A DNA stretch of 64,000 nt from Ornithinimicrobium avium (GCF_003351765.1 NZ_CP031229.1:3162001-3226000); one strand, 5' to 3'. Shown: positions 1-8,098, counted from the first letter of the stretch. Numbers and translations are program-made. The notes: generated from the sequence alone by a model not told the origin.

Positions 1-1
1 G

Positions 2-457
2 GCCGACGGGTCGGTCAGCCCGCGGGCCGAGGCGCTGATCTTCGCCGCCGACCGGGCCCACCACGTGGCCACCCTCGTGCGTCCGGCGCTGGAGGGGGGC
101 AACGTGGTCATCACCGACCGCTTCCTGGACTCCTCCGTGGCCTACCAGGGCGCCGCGCGCCGGCTCGGGCACGACGACGTCCGCCAGCTGTCGGTGTGGG
201 CGGTCGAGGGCCTCGTGCCCGACCTGACCGTGCTCCTCGACGTGCCGACCGGGGAGGGGCGGGCCCGGCGCGGCGAGGTCCACGACCGGCTCGAGCGCGA
301 GGCCGACGACTTCCACGACCGGGTCCGGGGCACCTTCCTCGAGCTCGCCGCGCGCGAGCCGGACCGCTACCTCGTGCTCGACGGCACCCTGCCTCCCGAG
401 GAGCTGGCAGCCTCCGTGCGTGCTCGCGTCGGTGCGCTCCTGGGGTCCACGGCATGA
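2..457 (+). CDS. tmk: Thymidylate kinase, C-terminal part (5' end off the window)
   Basis: dTMP kinase makes dTDP from dTMP and ATP in the cytoplasm for DNA synthesis. The reading frame is open from base 2 and has no start in the window, so the N-terminal P-loop is missing. The visible part has the family segment FAADRAHHV, then an ITDRFLDSSVAYQG stretch matching the DR(Y/F)xxSxxAYQ motif that contacts the nucleotide, and a C-terminal lid-like RARRGEVHDRLE segment. Its TGA overlaps the holB ATG (ATGA), so the two are translationally coupled; tmk-holB is a common bacterial arrangement. Confidence 0.93.
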   Translation, partial: ADGSVSPRAEALIFAADRAHHVATLVRPALEGGNVVITDRFLDSSVAYQGAARRLGHDDVRQLSVWAVEGLVPDLTVLLDVPTGEGRARRGEVHDRLEREADDFHDRVRGTFLELAAREPDRYLVLDGTLPPEELAASVRARVGALLGSTA

Positions 458-1611
458 GCGTCTTCGACCAGCTCGTCGGCCAGGACCGGGTCGTGGACAC
501 GCTGCGGCGCACCGTCGGCACGCCCGGGGCGATGACCCACGCCTGGCTGGTCACCGGACCGCCCGGCTCGGGTCGCAGCATCGCCGCCCGTGCCTTTGCC
601 GCCGCGCTGCAGTGCCGCACGCCCGGGGACGCGGGCTGCGGTGAGTGCCAGGACTGCCGCACCGCGATGGCCGGCACCCACCCGGACGTGACCGTGGTGG
701 CCACGTCCGAGACCTTCATCAAGGTCGCCGAGGCGCGCGACCTGGCCGTGCTCGCCCAGACCCGCCCGTCGATGGGTCGCTGGCGGGTGATCGTCGTCGA
801 GGACGCCGACCGCCTCAACGAGCCCGCCGCGGACGCGCTGCTGAAGTCCCTGGAGGAGCCGCCGCCACGCACCGTGTGGGTGCTCTGCGCGCCCTCCGTC
901 GAGGACCTCATCGTCACCGTGCGCTCGCGGTGCCGCCACCTGCGGCTGGGGACGCCACCGGTGGACGCGGTCGCCGACCTGCTCGTGCGGCGGGACGGCA
1001 TCGACCCGGCCATGGCCCACTTCGCCGCCCGCGCCGCGCAGAGCCACATCGGCATCGCACGGCGCCTGGCCACCGACGAGCACGCACGCGGCCGGCGCCG
1101 GGAGATCGTCGCGATACCGCTGTCGCTCACCGGGGTCGGCGCCGCCCTGCGCGCCGCCCAGGACCTCGTCGACGAGGCGGGGGAGGGTGCCGACTCGGTC
1201 TCCGCGGACCGGTCGGACGACGAGCGGCGGGCCCTGCTCGAGCAGCTCGGGGCCGACCCGGGCGCGCGCACCCAGCCGCCGGCGGTGCGGGCGCACCTGC
1301 GCGAGCTCGAGGCCCGCCAGAAGCGCCAGGCCCGCCGCCAGACCCACGACAGCATCGACGCAGCCCTGACCGACCTCGCCTCCGTCTACCGGGACGCCCT
1401 CGTGGTGGCCACCGGCAGCCCGGTGGAGACGGTGAACGCCAACGAACCGGAGCAGATCGGCCGGCTCGCGCGTGCCTTCTCCCCCGAAGGCCTCCTGCGT
1501 GCCCTCGACACGATCGGGCTCGCCCGCCAGCGGCTGATCGCCAACGGAGCGCCCCTGCTCGTGCTCGAGGCGATGATGATCGGGCTCATCCTGCCGACCG
1601 AGAGGACCTAG
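454..1611 (+). CDS. holB: DNA polymerase III delta' subunit
   Basis: Clamp-loader subunit of the replicative polymerase, 385 aa. The start is the ATG overlapping the tmk stop. The N-terminal AAA+ domain has a P-loop-like GPPGSGRS near residue 34 in which the usual Lys is Arg, as expected for a subunit that need not hydrolyse ATP. A zinc-binding cysteine group (C, then CGECQDC, about residues 54-67) and an SRC motif (VRSRCRHL, near residue 154) are both clamp-loader features. The charged middle (about 245-300) is a linker before the C-terminal collar domain. An alternative is the gamma/tau subunit, but size and position next to tmk favour delta'. Confidence 0.93.
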   Translation: MSVFDQLVGQDRVVDTLRRTVGTPGAMTHAWLVTGPPGSGRSIAARAFAAALQCRTPGDAGCGECQDCRTAMAGTHPDVTVVATSETFIKVAEARDLAVLAQTRPSMGRWRVIVVEDADRLNEPAADALLKSLEEPPPRTVWVLCAPSVEDLIVTVRSRCRHLRLGTPPVDAVADLLVRRDGIDPAMAHFAARAAQSHIGIARRLATDEHARGRRREIVAIPLSLTGVGAALRAAQDLVDEAGEGADSVSADRSDDERRALLEQLGADPGARTQPPAVRAHLRELEARQKRQARRQTHDSIDAALTDLASVYRDALVVATGSPVETVNANEPEQIGRLARAFSPEGLLRALDTIGLARQRLIANGAPLLVLEAMMIGLILPTERT

Positions 1612-1615
1612 GACT

Positions 1616-3214
1616 GTGACGACACCCCACGTGGGAGGCCGCCACGCCCGCACCCCGCGCCTGCTCGCGAGCCTCCTGACGCTCACGCTGCTGGCCGGCT
1701 GCACCTTCGCCGGTGGAGACGGCGGCGCCCCGACCCCCACGGGCACCGCGACGCAGGACGGCTTCTCCACCGACGGTCCGGTGACCAGCACCTCCACCCC
1801 GGACGCCGACGGCGCCCCCGCGGGCCTGGAGGACTTCTACGGCCAGCAGCTGGAGTGGACCGACTGCGAGTCGCTCTTCGAGTGCGCCAACCTCGAGGTG
1901 CCGGTCGACTACGAGGACCCGGGGGGCCCGACGATCGAGCTGGCTGTGCTGCGCGCCGGCGCCTCCGGCGAGCCGCAGGGCTCGCTCGTGGTCAACCCCG
2001 GCGGTCCGGGCGCCTCGGGCGTCGACTACGCGATGATGGCCGGCGCGGTCGTCTCGCGCGAGGTGCGCGCGGCCTACGACGTGGTCGGCTTCGACCCGCG
2101 CGGCGTCGCCCGCTCGGCACCGATCACCTGCTTCACCGACGAGCAGATGGACACCTTCCTGGGCACCGACCCCTCTCCGGACGACCCCGCCGAGGAACGC
2201 GCGGTGGAGGGCGAGCTGAAGGACTTCGCGCAGGCGTGCGAGACCAACGCCGGCGACCTCCTCGGGCACGTCTCCACGGTCGAGGCGGCCAAGGACATGG
2301 ACGTGCTGCGCGCCGCTCTGGGGGAGCCCAGGCTGACCTACCTCGGGGCCTCCTACGGCACCTTCCTCGGCACCACCTACGCGACCCTCTTCCCCGACCG
2401 GGTGGGCCGCCTCGTCCTCGACGGCGCGATCGACCCGACCCTGACCGGGCTGGAGATGGGGCTGGGTCAGGCCGCAGGCTTCGAGCGGGCGACGCGCGCC
2501 TACGTGGAGAACTGCGTCGGGGGCGGCAGCTGCCCGCTCGGCGACGACGTCGACACCGCGATGGTCGCGATCCCCGCCTTCCTGGACGAGGTCGACGCGC
2601 ACCCGCTGCCGGTCAGCGGCGACACGGTCACCGAGCTCACCGAGGGCTGGGCGATGCTCGGGATCATCGTGGCGATGTACTCCCAGGACATCTGGCCGAT
2701 CCTCACCCAGGCCCTCGGCCGGGCCCAGCAGGGCGACGGCACGCTGCTGATGTTCCTGGCCAACTCCTACGCCTCCCGGCACAGCGACGGCACCTACACC
2801 GGCAACGGCATGCAGGCCATCTACGCGGTCAACTGCCTGGACCGCCCGGCCGACGAGGGGCCGGACCTGGACAGCGCCGCGGTGGAGGAGCAGTTCGAGG
2901 CGGCCTCGCCCACCTGGGGCCGCTACCTCGCCGGCGACGGAGCGTGCGAGTACTGGCCGGTGCACGCCGAGCAGACCCTCCAGGACTACTCCGCGCAGGG
3001 CGCCGCCCCCATCGTCGTCATCGGCACCACCCGCGACCCGGCCACCCCCTACGAGTGGGCCGAGGCGCTGGCCGACATCCTCGACTCCGGGGTGCTGATC
3101 TCCTACGACGGTGACGGCCACACCGCCTACGGCCGCTCCAACGACTGCGTCGACGACGCCGTCGACGCCTACCTCCTCGAGGGCACCGTCCCCCAGGACG
3201 GGCTGCGCTGCTGA
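1616..3214 (+). CDS. Secreted alpha/beta-hydrolase lipoprotein, TAP-type tripeptidyl aminopeptidase
   Basis: 532 aa, GTG start four bases after the holB stop. A lipoprotein signal ends in the lipobox LLAGC (Cys29), followed by a Gly/Thr/Pro-rich linker, so the enzyme should be anchored outside the membrane. The alpha/beta-hydrolase fold is seen from the oxyanion segment NPGGPGASG, the nucleophile elbow GASYGTFLG, the Asp region TTRDPATPYEWA and the His region GDGHTAYGRSNDC; the last two lie in the TAP C-terminal domain. The family cleaves short peptides from N-termini (Streptomyces SlpD/SlpE and Tap type). The substrate is not known here. Confidence 0.88.
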   Translation: MTTPHVGGRHARTPRLLASLLTLTLLAGCTFAGGDGGAPTPTGTATQDGFSTDGPVTSTSTPDADGAPAGLEDFYGQQLEWTDCESLFECANLEVPVDYEDPGGPTIELAVLRAGASGEPQGSLVVNPGGPGASGVDYAMMAGAVVSREVRAAYDVVGFDPRGVARSAPITCFTDEQMDTFLGTDPSPDDPAEERAVEGELKDFAQACETNAGDLLGHVSTVEAAKDMDVLRAALGEPRLTYLGASYGTFLGTTYATLFPDRVGRLVLDGAIDPTLTGLEMGLGQAAGFERATRAYVENCVGGGSCPLGDDVDTAMVAIPAFLDEVDAHPLPVSGDTVTELTEGWAMLGIIVAMYSQDIWPILTQALGRAQQGDGTLLMFLANSYASRHSDGTYTGNGMQAIYAVNCLDRPADEGPDLDSAAVEEQFEAASPTWGRYLAGDGACEYWPVHAEQTLQDYSAQGAAPIVVIGTTRDPATPYEWAEALADILDSGVLISYDGDGHTAYGRSNDCVDDAVDAYLLEGTVPQDGLRC

Positions 3215-3252
3215 GCGGCTCCGCCGCCCCGGGGTATGGCGTGCGCCCGCGT

Positions 3253-3282
3253 TTGGGCGCGCGCCTCACCCTCGGGTATCCT
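3253..3282 (+). promoter_or_regulatory. Probable promoter of tRNA-Thr
   Basis: TTGGGC (3253-3258) and TATCCT (3277-3282) are separated by 18 bases and lie about 28 bases before the tRNA. They resemble a housekeeping-sigma -35/-10 pair. Seen only as a sequence match. Confidence 0.5.
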
Positions 3283-3309
3283 CGGTCGCGCTGCCGGGCA
3301 GGCAGCCAC

Positions 3310-3383
3310 GCCGCCTTAGCTCAGTCGGCCAGAGCGGTTCACTCGTAATGAACAGGTCATCGGTTCGATTCCGATAGGCGGCT
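3310..3383 (+). tRNA. tRNA-Thr (anticodon CGT)
   Basis: A 74-nt cloverleaf: acceptor stem GCCGCCT (3310-3316) pairs with AGGCGGC (3376-3382), with discriminator T3383; D arm TAGCTCAGTCGGCCAGAGC; anticodon stem GTTCA/TGAAC with loop CTCGTAA giving CGT; T arm ATCGG/CCGAT with TTCGATT loop. No CCA is encoded. Its 3' half, from the anticodon stem on, is duplicated exactly at 8465-8511, which marks it as the integration site of the adjacent element; the copy here is complete, so the gene should still work. Confidence 0.96.
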
Positions 3384-3384
3384 C
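3338..3384 (+). repeat. attL core: tRNA-Thr 3' half
   Basis: First copy of the exact 47-bp direct repeat, running from the anticodon stem through the discriminator plus one base. The flanking bases differ between copies (G3337 versus A8464; T3385 versus C8512), which fixes the limits. Here the repeat completes the functional tRNA. Confidence 0.93.
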
Positions 3385-3395
3385 TAGGGAAAACG

Positions 3396-3423
3396 GCCCC
3401 CTAGCCAACAGGCTAGGGGGCCT
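3396..3423 (+). terminator. Hairpin downstream of tRNA-Thr, inside the element
   Basis: Perfect 12-bp inverted repeat GGCCCCCTAGCC / GGCTAGGGGGCC with an AACA loop, 13 bases after the tRNA. It lies inside the integrated DNA, so the element seems to give the tRNA a replacement for the native terminator now displaced to 8521-8555. There is no T-run, so termination is inferred from the hairpin alone. Confidence 0.6.
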
Positions 3424-3441
3424 CGTGCGTCACTGGTGCGT
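3424..3441. repeat. 18-bp direct repeat, left copy (possible integrase arm site)
   Basis: TCGTGCGTCACTGGTGCG occurs here and again at 8352-8369 in the same orientation. The two copies sit 39 and 95 bases inside the att cores, where P and P' arm sites of a tyrosine recombinase would lie in the circular form. Confidence 0.6.
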
Positions 3442-3455
3442 CAACAAGAAAAGCC

Positions 3456-3484
3456 CCCGCCCTCCCGGGAAGGGAGGGCGGGGG
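3456..3484 (-). terminator. Terminator of the leftward lysis-type operon
   Basis: A 12-bp stem CCCCGCCCTCCC / GGGAGGGCGGGG with a 5-base loop. Read on the minus strand it is followed by TTTTCTTG, giving the U-rich tail of an intrinsic terminator. It is about 50 bases past the last leftward gene (stop at 3534). Confidence 0.75.
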
Positions 3485-3533
3485 CGGTCTGCGCTCCAGG
3501 GCGCGTCTAGTTGGCTGACTAGCGTGGCCCAGT

Positions 3534-3674
3534 CTACCGGCTCACGCAGGGGTCGAGCTGGTGCGAGGTCGCGTCGGCCCCGCAGAGGGCGCAGTGGAGT
3601 CGTGGGGCGCCGCAGCCGGGGCAGACGCCGGTGACGACGCCGTAGGTGGCGCAGGTGTGGGCCTGGTAGGTCAT
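3534..3674 (-). CDS. Small zinc-ribbon-like protein (46 aa)
   Basis: A 46-residue ORF starting MTYQAHTC and ending DPCVSR. It has six cysteines, including two CxxC pairs (CPGC and CALC) about nine residues apart, as in a zinc ribbon. Its ATG overlaps the stop of the gene before it (ATGA), in line with the tight coupling along this operon, and the terminator at 3456-3484 follows. Small zinc-finger ORFs are common in actinophage late regions. No specific function can be assigned. Confidence 0.62.
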   Translation of the reverse strand: MTYQAHTCATYGVVTGVCPGCGAPRLHCALCGADATSHQLDPCVSR

Positions 3675-3874
3675 CGCAGCAGCCACCGGAGCGCGTCGGG
3701 GTTGTGCGCGACGGCCCAGGCGGTGCGGACGGTCCAGCCGGCGGTGAGCGCGAGGCCGGCTGGCCAGGCGGTGGCCAGGAGCAGCCAGGGCATCGCGTCG
3801 GGCATGGTGCAGTCGTCGCAGGGGAGGTCGTCCTCGGCGGGTGGGCAGGTCACGATGACGCGCATGGTGCTCAC
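3671..3874 (-). CDS. Small membrane protein of the element (67 aa)
   Basis: Starts at a GTG (VSTMRVIV; an ATG three codons later is also possible) two bases after the stop of the upstream gene. The first 25 residues hold CPP and a CDDC pair, followed by one hydrophobic segment (AMPWLLLATAWPAGLALTAG) that should span the membrane. It lies in the lysis-type operon between the holin-like gene and the zinc-ribbon gene. No family is recognised; a holin or accessory lysis role is only inferred from position. Confidence 0.5.
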   Translation of the reverse strand: MSTMRVIVTCPPAEDDLPCDDCTMPDAMPWLLLATAWPAGLALTAGWTVRTAWAVAHNPDALRWLLR

Positions 3875-3875
3875 G

Positions 3876-4241
3876 TCACCGGGCCGCGCCGTCGGCGATG
3901 CCGTCGCCGTCGTCGTCACGGTGCGCGCCCCGGGACGGCGGCTCGGCCGCGAGCCAGCCCAGGCCGCGCACCTGGTCGAGGACACGGCCCACGCCCGGCA
4001 GCGCCATGAGGCGGGCCGCGAGCGCGGCGGCGACGGCGGCCGCGGTCGACAGTCCGAGGAGCCAGGAGCGGACGTGGTCGGGCAGGTAGGCGCCGGCCTC
4101 GGCGTCGATCGCCTCGACGACCTCGGGCAGGCCCAGGACGACGAGCACGATCAGCGGCACCCACGTCTGGACGAAGGTGCGGACGGTCGCCCGCCACGGG
4201 TAGCGGGTCTGCGTGGTGCTCGATGGCATGGCGTTCCTCAC
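3876..4241 (-). CDS. Holin-like membrane protein
   Basis: 121 aa from a GTG that overlaps the endolysin stop (GTGA); ATG 4229 is an alternative start. Two hydrophobic segments are visible (about residues 22-45, WVPLIVLVVLGLPEVVE, and about 60-85, LLGLSTAAAVAAALAARLM), with an acidic C-terminus DDDGDGIADG. Size, two membrane spans and the place directly after an endolysin fit an actinophage holin, which would open the membrane to release the endolysin. No sequence family is recognised, so the call rests on context. Confidence 0.55.
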   Translation of the reverse strand: MRNAMPSSTTQTRYPWRATVRTFVQTWVPLIVLVVLGLPEVVEAIDAEAGAYLPDHVRSWLLGLSTAAAVAAALAARLMALPGVGRVLDQVRGLGWLAAEPPSRGAHRDDDGDGIADGAAR

Positions 4242-5526
4242 TTCGTGGTGATGGCGTCGACGGCCTGTCGCGCCTGGGGTTCGGGGATGGCTGCGGTGCC
4301 GCCGACGATGACGAGCTCGGTCACGGGCAGGTCGCGCAGCGCGGCCTGGGTGGTGCCGGGCAGGACGGTGCCGCCGCGCCGGGCGAGGAGCACGACGCCG
4401 TCACCTGCGGAGGCTGCGGCGAGGCCGTCGGCCCAGTCCGCGGCGAGGTAGACCTTCTGGCGCCGCTCGGCCGGGGCCTGGCGGGCGACGAGGGCTGCAG
4501 TGTCGTACCGGTCGGCGCCACCAAGGCGTCCCGGCACGGGCGGGACGTTCGTCGGCGGCTCGGGTGACACGACGGGCGGGGGCGTCGGCTCGGGCCGGGG
4601 CGCCGGCTTGTCCAGCTCGGCCAGCGCCAGGGTGATCGCGTCGACCGTCTTGCGGCCCGGTAGGCCGTCGGGCGCGAGGCCACGGTCGCGCTGGAACGCC
4701 TCGATGGCCGCGACCGTCTGCCCGCCGCGCAGGCCGTCGAGCGCCCCCTTGTAGTAGCCGAGACGGCGAAGGTCGGACTGGCGCGCCCTGATGTCGGGGA
4801 TGGTGAACCCGGCGTTGAGGGCCAGGAGGGAGTTGATCGCGGCCATCGTCGCCGCACCGGGCAGCGCGTCAGCGGTCAGGCCTGCCAGCTGCTGCAGGGT
4901 CTTGATCGCAGCCTGCGTGCCGATGCCGCGGACGCCGTCCACGTCGCCGGTGTAGACGCCGAGGGCCTTGGCTGCCCGCTGGACCGCCTCGATCTCGGCC
5001 ACCCTGAAGCCGGCGTTCGGCCCCTGGTAGACGATGTTGCGGTTGGCGCGGATGTAGTCGATGTGGGCGTGGTCGTAGTGCTGCGGGACGCCCCAGATGC
5101 AGCCCCAGCCGAGCTTGTCGAGGTCGGCCACGAGGTCGTCGAGGCGCACCTTCTCGTAGTCGGAGATCCCCGCACCCGAAGGCGGGTCGAAGCCGGCGTC
5201 GATCGCGCCGCCGACGTGCGTGCCGGACCACCCGCCGGCGGCGTCGACGTAGTGCGTGGAGACCTTGCCGTTCTTCGGGTCCCACAGGTGGCCGTGCCGG
5301 TGTCGGGGCCGAAGCGGGCGTAGCCGACGCGGTCGAGGAACCGGACGAAGGCGGCGTCCTCCTCGAAGGTGGCGGTCTCGGGCGGGATGGTGCCGCCGCC
5401 CGGGTAGTGCGCCCACGCCTCCGTAGCGGGTAGTGGCCGGTAGGGGGTGCCGGCGGCGTAGTCGGGCCAGCCGCCACGGTGCAGGGGTGCCCATTCGGCG
5501 CGGGGGATGATGCGGAGGTCAGGCAT
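4238..5526 (-). pseudogene. Phage endolysin with peptidoglycan-binding and CWB2 domains, frameshifted
   Basis: The start MPDLRIIPRAEW overlaps the previous gene's stop by eight bases. The N-terminus resembles an amidase_2-type endolysin (RIIPRAEW, then HYPGGG). The frame is lost near 5290-5300: the downstream part continues from HLWDPKNGKVSTHYVDAAGG in another frame, and adding one base would join them. The second part holds an HYDHAHIDY segment like M15-type peptidases, two PG_binding_1 repeats (VYTGDVDGVRG and YYKGALDGLRG regions), a Pro-rich linker and one cell-wall-binding repeat 2 unit (GADRYDTAALVA to the end). As sequenced the gene is inactive, unless the frameshift is a sequencing error. 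Confidence 0.75.
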
Positions 5527-5992
5527 CGGGGTCCTCCATCGGTGGGTTGAGGTCGACGCCGGGGACGCCCGTGTCGTGGTCGGGGACGACGGGCAGGTCG
5601 TCGATGGTGAGGCGGGTGTGCAGCCCGTACGCGGACGGCGGCAGCCACGGGGGGACGGTCCCGGCGACGACAGCCTCGGCGGTGTCGCGGATGTAGTCGA
5701 CCAGGCGTGCGTTCTCGGCGACGGCGTAGGAGGTCATGGTGCGGGCCTCGCGTGCCTCGCGCTCGGCGTCCTCCACGCGGGCGGTGAGCGTGTCGATGCG
5801 TGCGTCCTGCGCGGTGAGGCGGGCACGCATCGTGTCGCGCTCGGCCTGGATGTCGTCGACGAGCCCGTCGTAGCCGGAGATGACGACCTGCGCGGTGTCC
5901 GTCTTCGGCTTGTGGCGGGTCGTCCACCACGTCAGCACGGACGCGATGAGGCCGCCGCCGAGGACGACGGACAATATCCCCTCGATGCTCAC
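5519..5992 (-). CDS. Membrane-anchored coiled-coil protein of the element
   Basis: 157 aa. The GTG start (VSIEGILSVV) has a GGAGG about ten bases upstream. One N-terminal membrane segment (ILSVVLGGGLIASVLTWW) is followed by a long heptad-like stretch (about residues 35-95) rich in Arg, Glu and Ala, then a Pro-rich acidic tail. This layout resembles Rz-like or spanin-like accessory lysis proteins and other small proteins encoded before actinophage endolysins. That role is inferred from position only. It overlaps the endolysin start by eight bases. Confidence 0.6.
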   Translation of the reverse strand: MSIEGILSVVLGGGLIASVLTWWTTRHKPKTDTAQVVISGYDGLVDDIQAERDTMRARLTAQDARIDTLTARVEDAEREAREARTMTSYAVAENARLVDYIRDTAEAVVAGTVPPWLPPSAYGLHTRLTIDDLPVVPDHDTGVPGVDLNPPMEDPDA

Positions 5993-6014
5993 CCCCACGG
6001 CGCCTCCCCGCACG

Positions 6015-6463
6015 TCAACGCAGGACGAGCAGCACCCGCACCGGGTGCCGGGCGACCAGCCACGCGGACAGGACACGCAGGGCGACGAACAGGATGAAGC
6101 TGGCGGCGATGATGCGCCAGATCAGGGACTCCGTGACGGTGGCGTAGCTGATCCACGAGGCGGCTCCCAACGGTAGGGCGGTCATCTCCAGGCGCCACGC
6201 GACACGGTCGGTCGGCCACAGGACGGCGGCGCAGACGAGCAGCCCGGAGACGAGGAGTGCGACGGACACGGCGCCGGCGAGCCAGGGGGGAGGCCGGACA
6301 GGACGGTGGTGGGGCCGGTGCCGGGGTCGATCCACGTCCAGCAGAGGACGGCGCCGAGCGCGGTCCACAGTCCGGCGACGAGCGCGAACTCGGCTTCGTG
6401 GGCGAGGACGCGGTCGAGGATGGTGGGTCGGTCGTGCGTGGGTCGGTACAGGCGGGTCGGCAT
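6015..6463 (-). pseudogene. Small multi-span membrane protein, frameshifted at a G6 run
   Basis: The N-terminal half starts at ATG 6463 (MPTRLYRPTHDRP) and has a membrane span (ALVAGLWTALGAVLCWTWI). The frame then breaks at six G's (6285-6290), and the C-terminal half, with three more hydrophobic segments (WLAGAVSVALLVSGLLVCA, ISYATV.., IIAASFILFVALRVL), continues in another frame to 6015. Joined, the product would be about 149 aa with four spans. It is the first gene of the leftward operon. Possible function: holin or other phage membrane protein. A homopolymer error would restore it. Confidence 0.55.
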
Positions 6464-6724
6464 GGTGTCCTCTCGGGGATGTATCTGGGGGGCGGGCTGG
6501 CTGCTCCTGGGTGGTGCGTGCCCGGTGCGTCTCCCCCCGAGGGGACGCGGGTGCGTGGGTGCCCCTGCCTCGTCTTGGCGGATCAGGCGGGGGTCGCGCG
6601 GGGGCCGGGGATGCGCACGATCTTCCATGCGTGCCAGCCGAGTCGGCAGCGGATGTCCATGTGGGTCCTCCCGGTCAGGGGTCGGGGCGGTATGGTGCGG
6701 CTGGTGAGCAGGAGGGTCCCCGGG
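6464..6724. other. Intergenic region between divergent element genes
   Basis: 261 bases between the leftward operon and the rightward acyltransferase. It must carry promoters for both directions; no convincing -35/-10 pair stands out. An upstream ATG at 6692 is in frame with the acyltransferase but lacks a good ribosome site. Confidence 0.4.
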
Positions 6725-7735
6725 GTGGGGTACATCCCGCAGCTGGACGGGCTGCGTGCCGTCGCAGTGGGCGCGGTGATGGTGGGTCATGCCTGGCCGG
6801 ACTACGTACCCGGCGGCGGGGCCGGGGTGTCGGTGTTCTTCGCCCTGTCGGGCTACCTGATCACCAGCCTGCTGATCGCCGAACGTGAGCGGCACGGCCG
6901 GATCGACTACCTACGGTTCTACGGGCGTCGGTTCGTACGCCTGGTCCCGGCGCTGGTCCTCACGGTCGCCGTCACGGTGGTCGTGCTTCGTCCACCGTGG
7001 GGGAACGTCGCGGCCGCGCTGTTCTACTACGCAAACTGGCGGCGGATCGGTGGCCACGAGATGCAGGAGCTCGGGCATACCTGGTCGCTGGCGATCGAGG
7101 AACAGTTCTACCTCGTGTGGCCGCTCGTCCTCGCCGCTGCGTACTGCCTGTGGCGGGTGCGGGGCATCGCGTGGACGGCCCTGGCACTGTCTGCCGTCGC
7201 GGTGCTGATCAGGGCGTGGATCGGGGACGACACCTATCGGATGTACAACGGCCTAGACACCCGCATGGACTCGCTGCTCACCGGTGCCCTGGTCGCGTGC
7301 GGGCTGCGCCTGTGGCCGGCCGCGGTGGAGAAGGCGTGTCGGTGGCTGGCAGGGCCGGCACTGGCCGTCCTGACGGCGCAGACGTTCTGGGGCATGGTCG
7401 GTGGCTACCAGCTCGGCCAAGGAGTGCAGGCGTGGGCTTGTGCCGCGCTGGTCGGGTGGCTGGTGACCTCGCCGGGGTCGTGGGGCGCGCGTGCACTGTC
7501 GTGGACACCGCTGGTGTGGCTGGGGTTGATCTCCTACGGGCTGTACCTGTGGCACTTCCCGGTGCAGCACTGGTTCTCACCGATGGAGTGGATGACGCGG
7601 ACAATGCTGCTGCCTTGCGTCGCGGTGGTAACGGTGCTGCTGTCATTGGTGTCGTACCGGTTCGCGGAGAGGCCTCTGACGCTGTGGCTACGGCCTCACT
7701 TGGTGCCGCGCGCCCGCGCGTCAGAGGACGCTTAG
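6725..7735 (+). CDS. Integral membrane acyltransferase (acyltransferase family 3)
   Basis: 336 aa. The GTG at 6725 is preferred because AGGAGG (6710-6715) is nine bases upstream and the protein then begins with the family's YIPQLDGLRAVAV. Family marks: GHAW (the His expected in the active site), FFALSGYLIT, FYGRRFVRLVPAL, HTWSLAIEEQFYLVWP, and a C-terminal LGLISYGLYLWHFPVQHW. About ten membrane spans are predicted by eye. OafA/YrhL-type enzymes O-acetylate or acylate surface sugars. In an integrated element this would be a candidate surface-conversion gene, but the acceptor is unknown. Confidence 0.82.
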   Translation: MGYIPQLDGLRAVAVGAVMVGHAWPDYVPGGGAGVSVFFALSGYLITSLLIAERERHGRIDYLRFYGRRFVRLVPALVLTVAVTVVVLRPPWGNVAAALFYYANWRRIGGHEMQELGHTWSLAIEEQFYLVWPLVLAAAYCLWRVRGIAWTALALSAVAVLIRAWIGDDTYRMYNGLDTRMDSLLTGALVACGLRLWPAAVEKACRWLAGPALAVLTAQTFWGMVGGYQLGQGVQAWACAALVGWLVTSPGSWGARALSWTPLVWLGLISYGLYLWHFPVQHWFSPMEWMTRTMLLPCVAVVTVLLSLVSYRFAERPLTLWLRPHLVPRARASEDA

Positions 7736-7753
7736 GGGGCGTAGAACTCCGAC

Positions 7754-8098
7754 TTGGGGATGCGGGTGTGCCCGATCCGCCACTGGTCAGCCGTGTCTGA
7801 CCTTGCGTTCGGCGGGACCGACTGCGCGCTGCCGGTGACGCACGCGATAGAGCAGGGGCTGGAGGTGGACACGTTCGTCGTCTACACGGACAACGAGACG
7901 TGGGCCGGGTCGAGCCACCCGCACCAGGCGCTGCGTACCTACCGTGAGCGCTCGGGCATCCCCGCCAAGATGATCGTGGTCGGGATGACGGCGACCGGAT
8001 GCTCGATCGCAGATCCGTCCGACCCGGGAATGCTGGACGTGGCCGGGTTCGACTCGGCGGTGCCGCAGCTCATCTCGGACTTCTCGCGTGGCCTCTGA
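7754..8098 (+). pseudogene. Truncated Ro60/TROVE-family RNA-binding protein (C-terminal stub)
   Basis: From about 7793 the translation (VSDLAFGGTDCALP, DTFVVYTDNETWAG, PAKMIVVGMT, MLDVAGFD, then QLISDFSRG) matches, from memory, the end of the von Willebrand A-like domain of Ro60 orthologues, including the TDNET segment near the metal site. The HEAT-repeat RNA-binding ring and the start of the vWA domain are missing; the first dozen codons, from TTG 7754, look unrelated. Ro60-like genes occur in actinobacteria and their phages, where they bind Y-like RNAs. This stub cannot form the ring. Confidence 0.75.

Noticed and set aside
6285..6290. Programmed frameshift in the phage membrane gene
   Set aside because: A G6 run alone is not evidence; no Shine-Dalgarno-like stimulator or hairpin was seen, and decay or read error is simpler.
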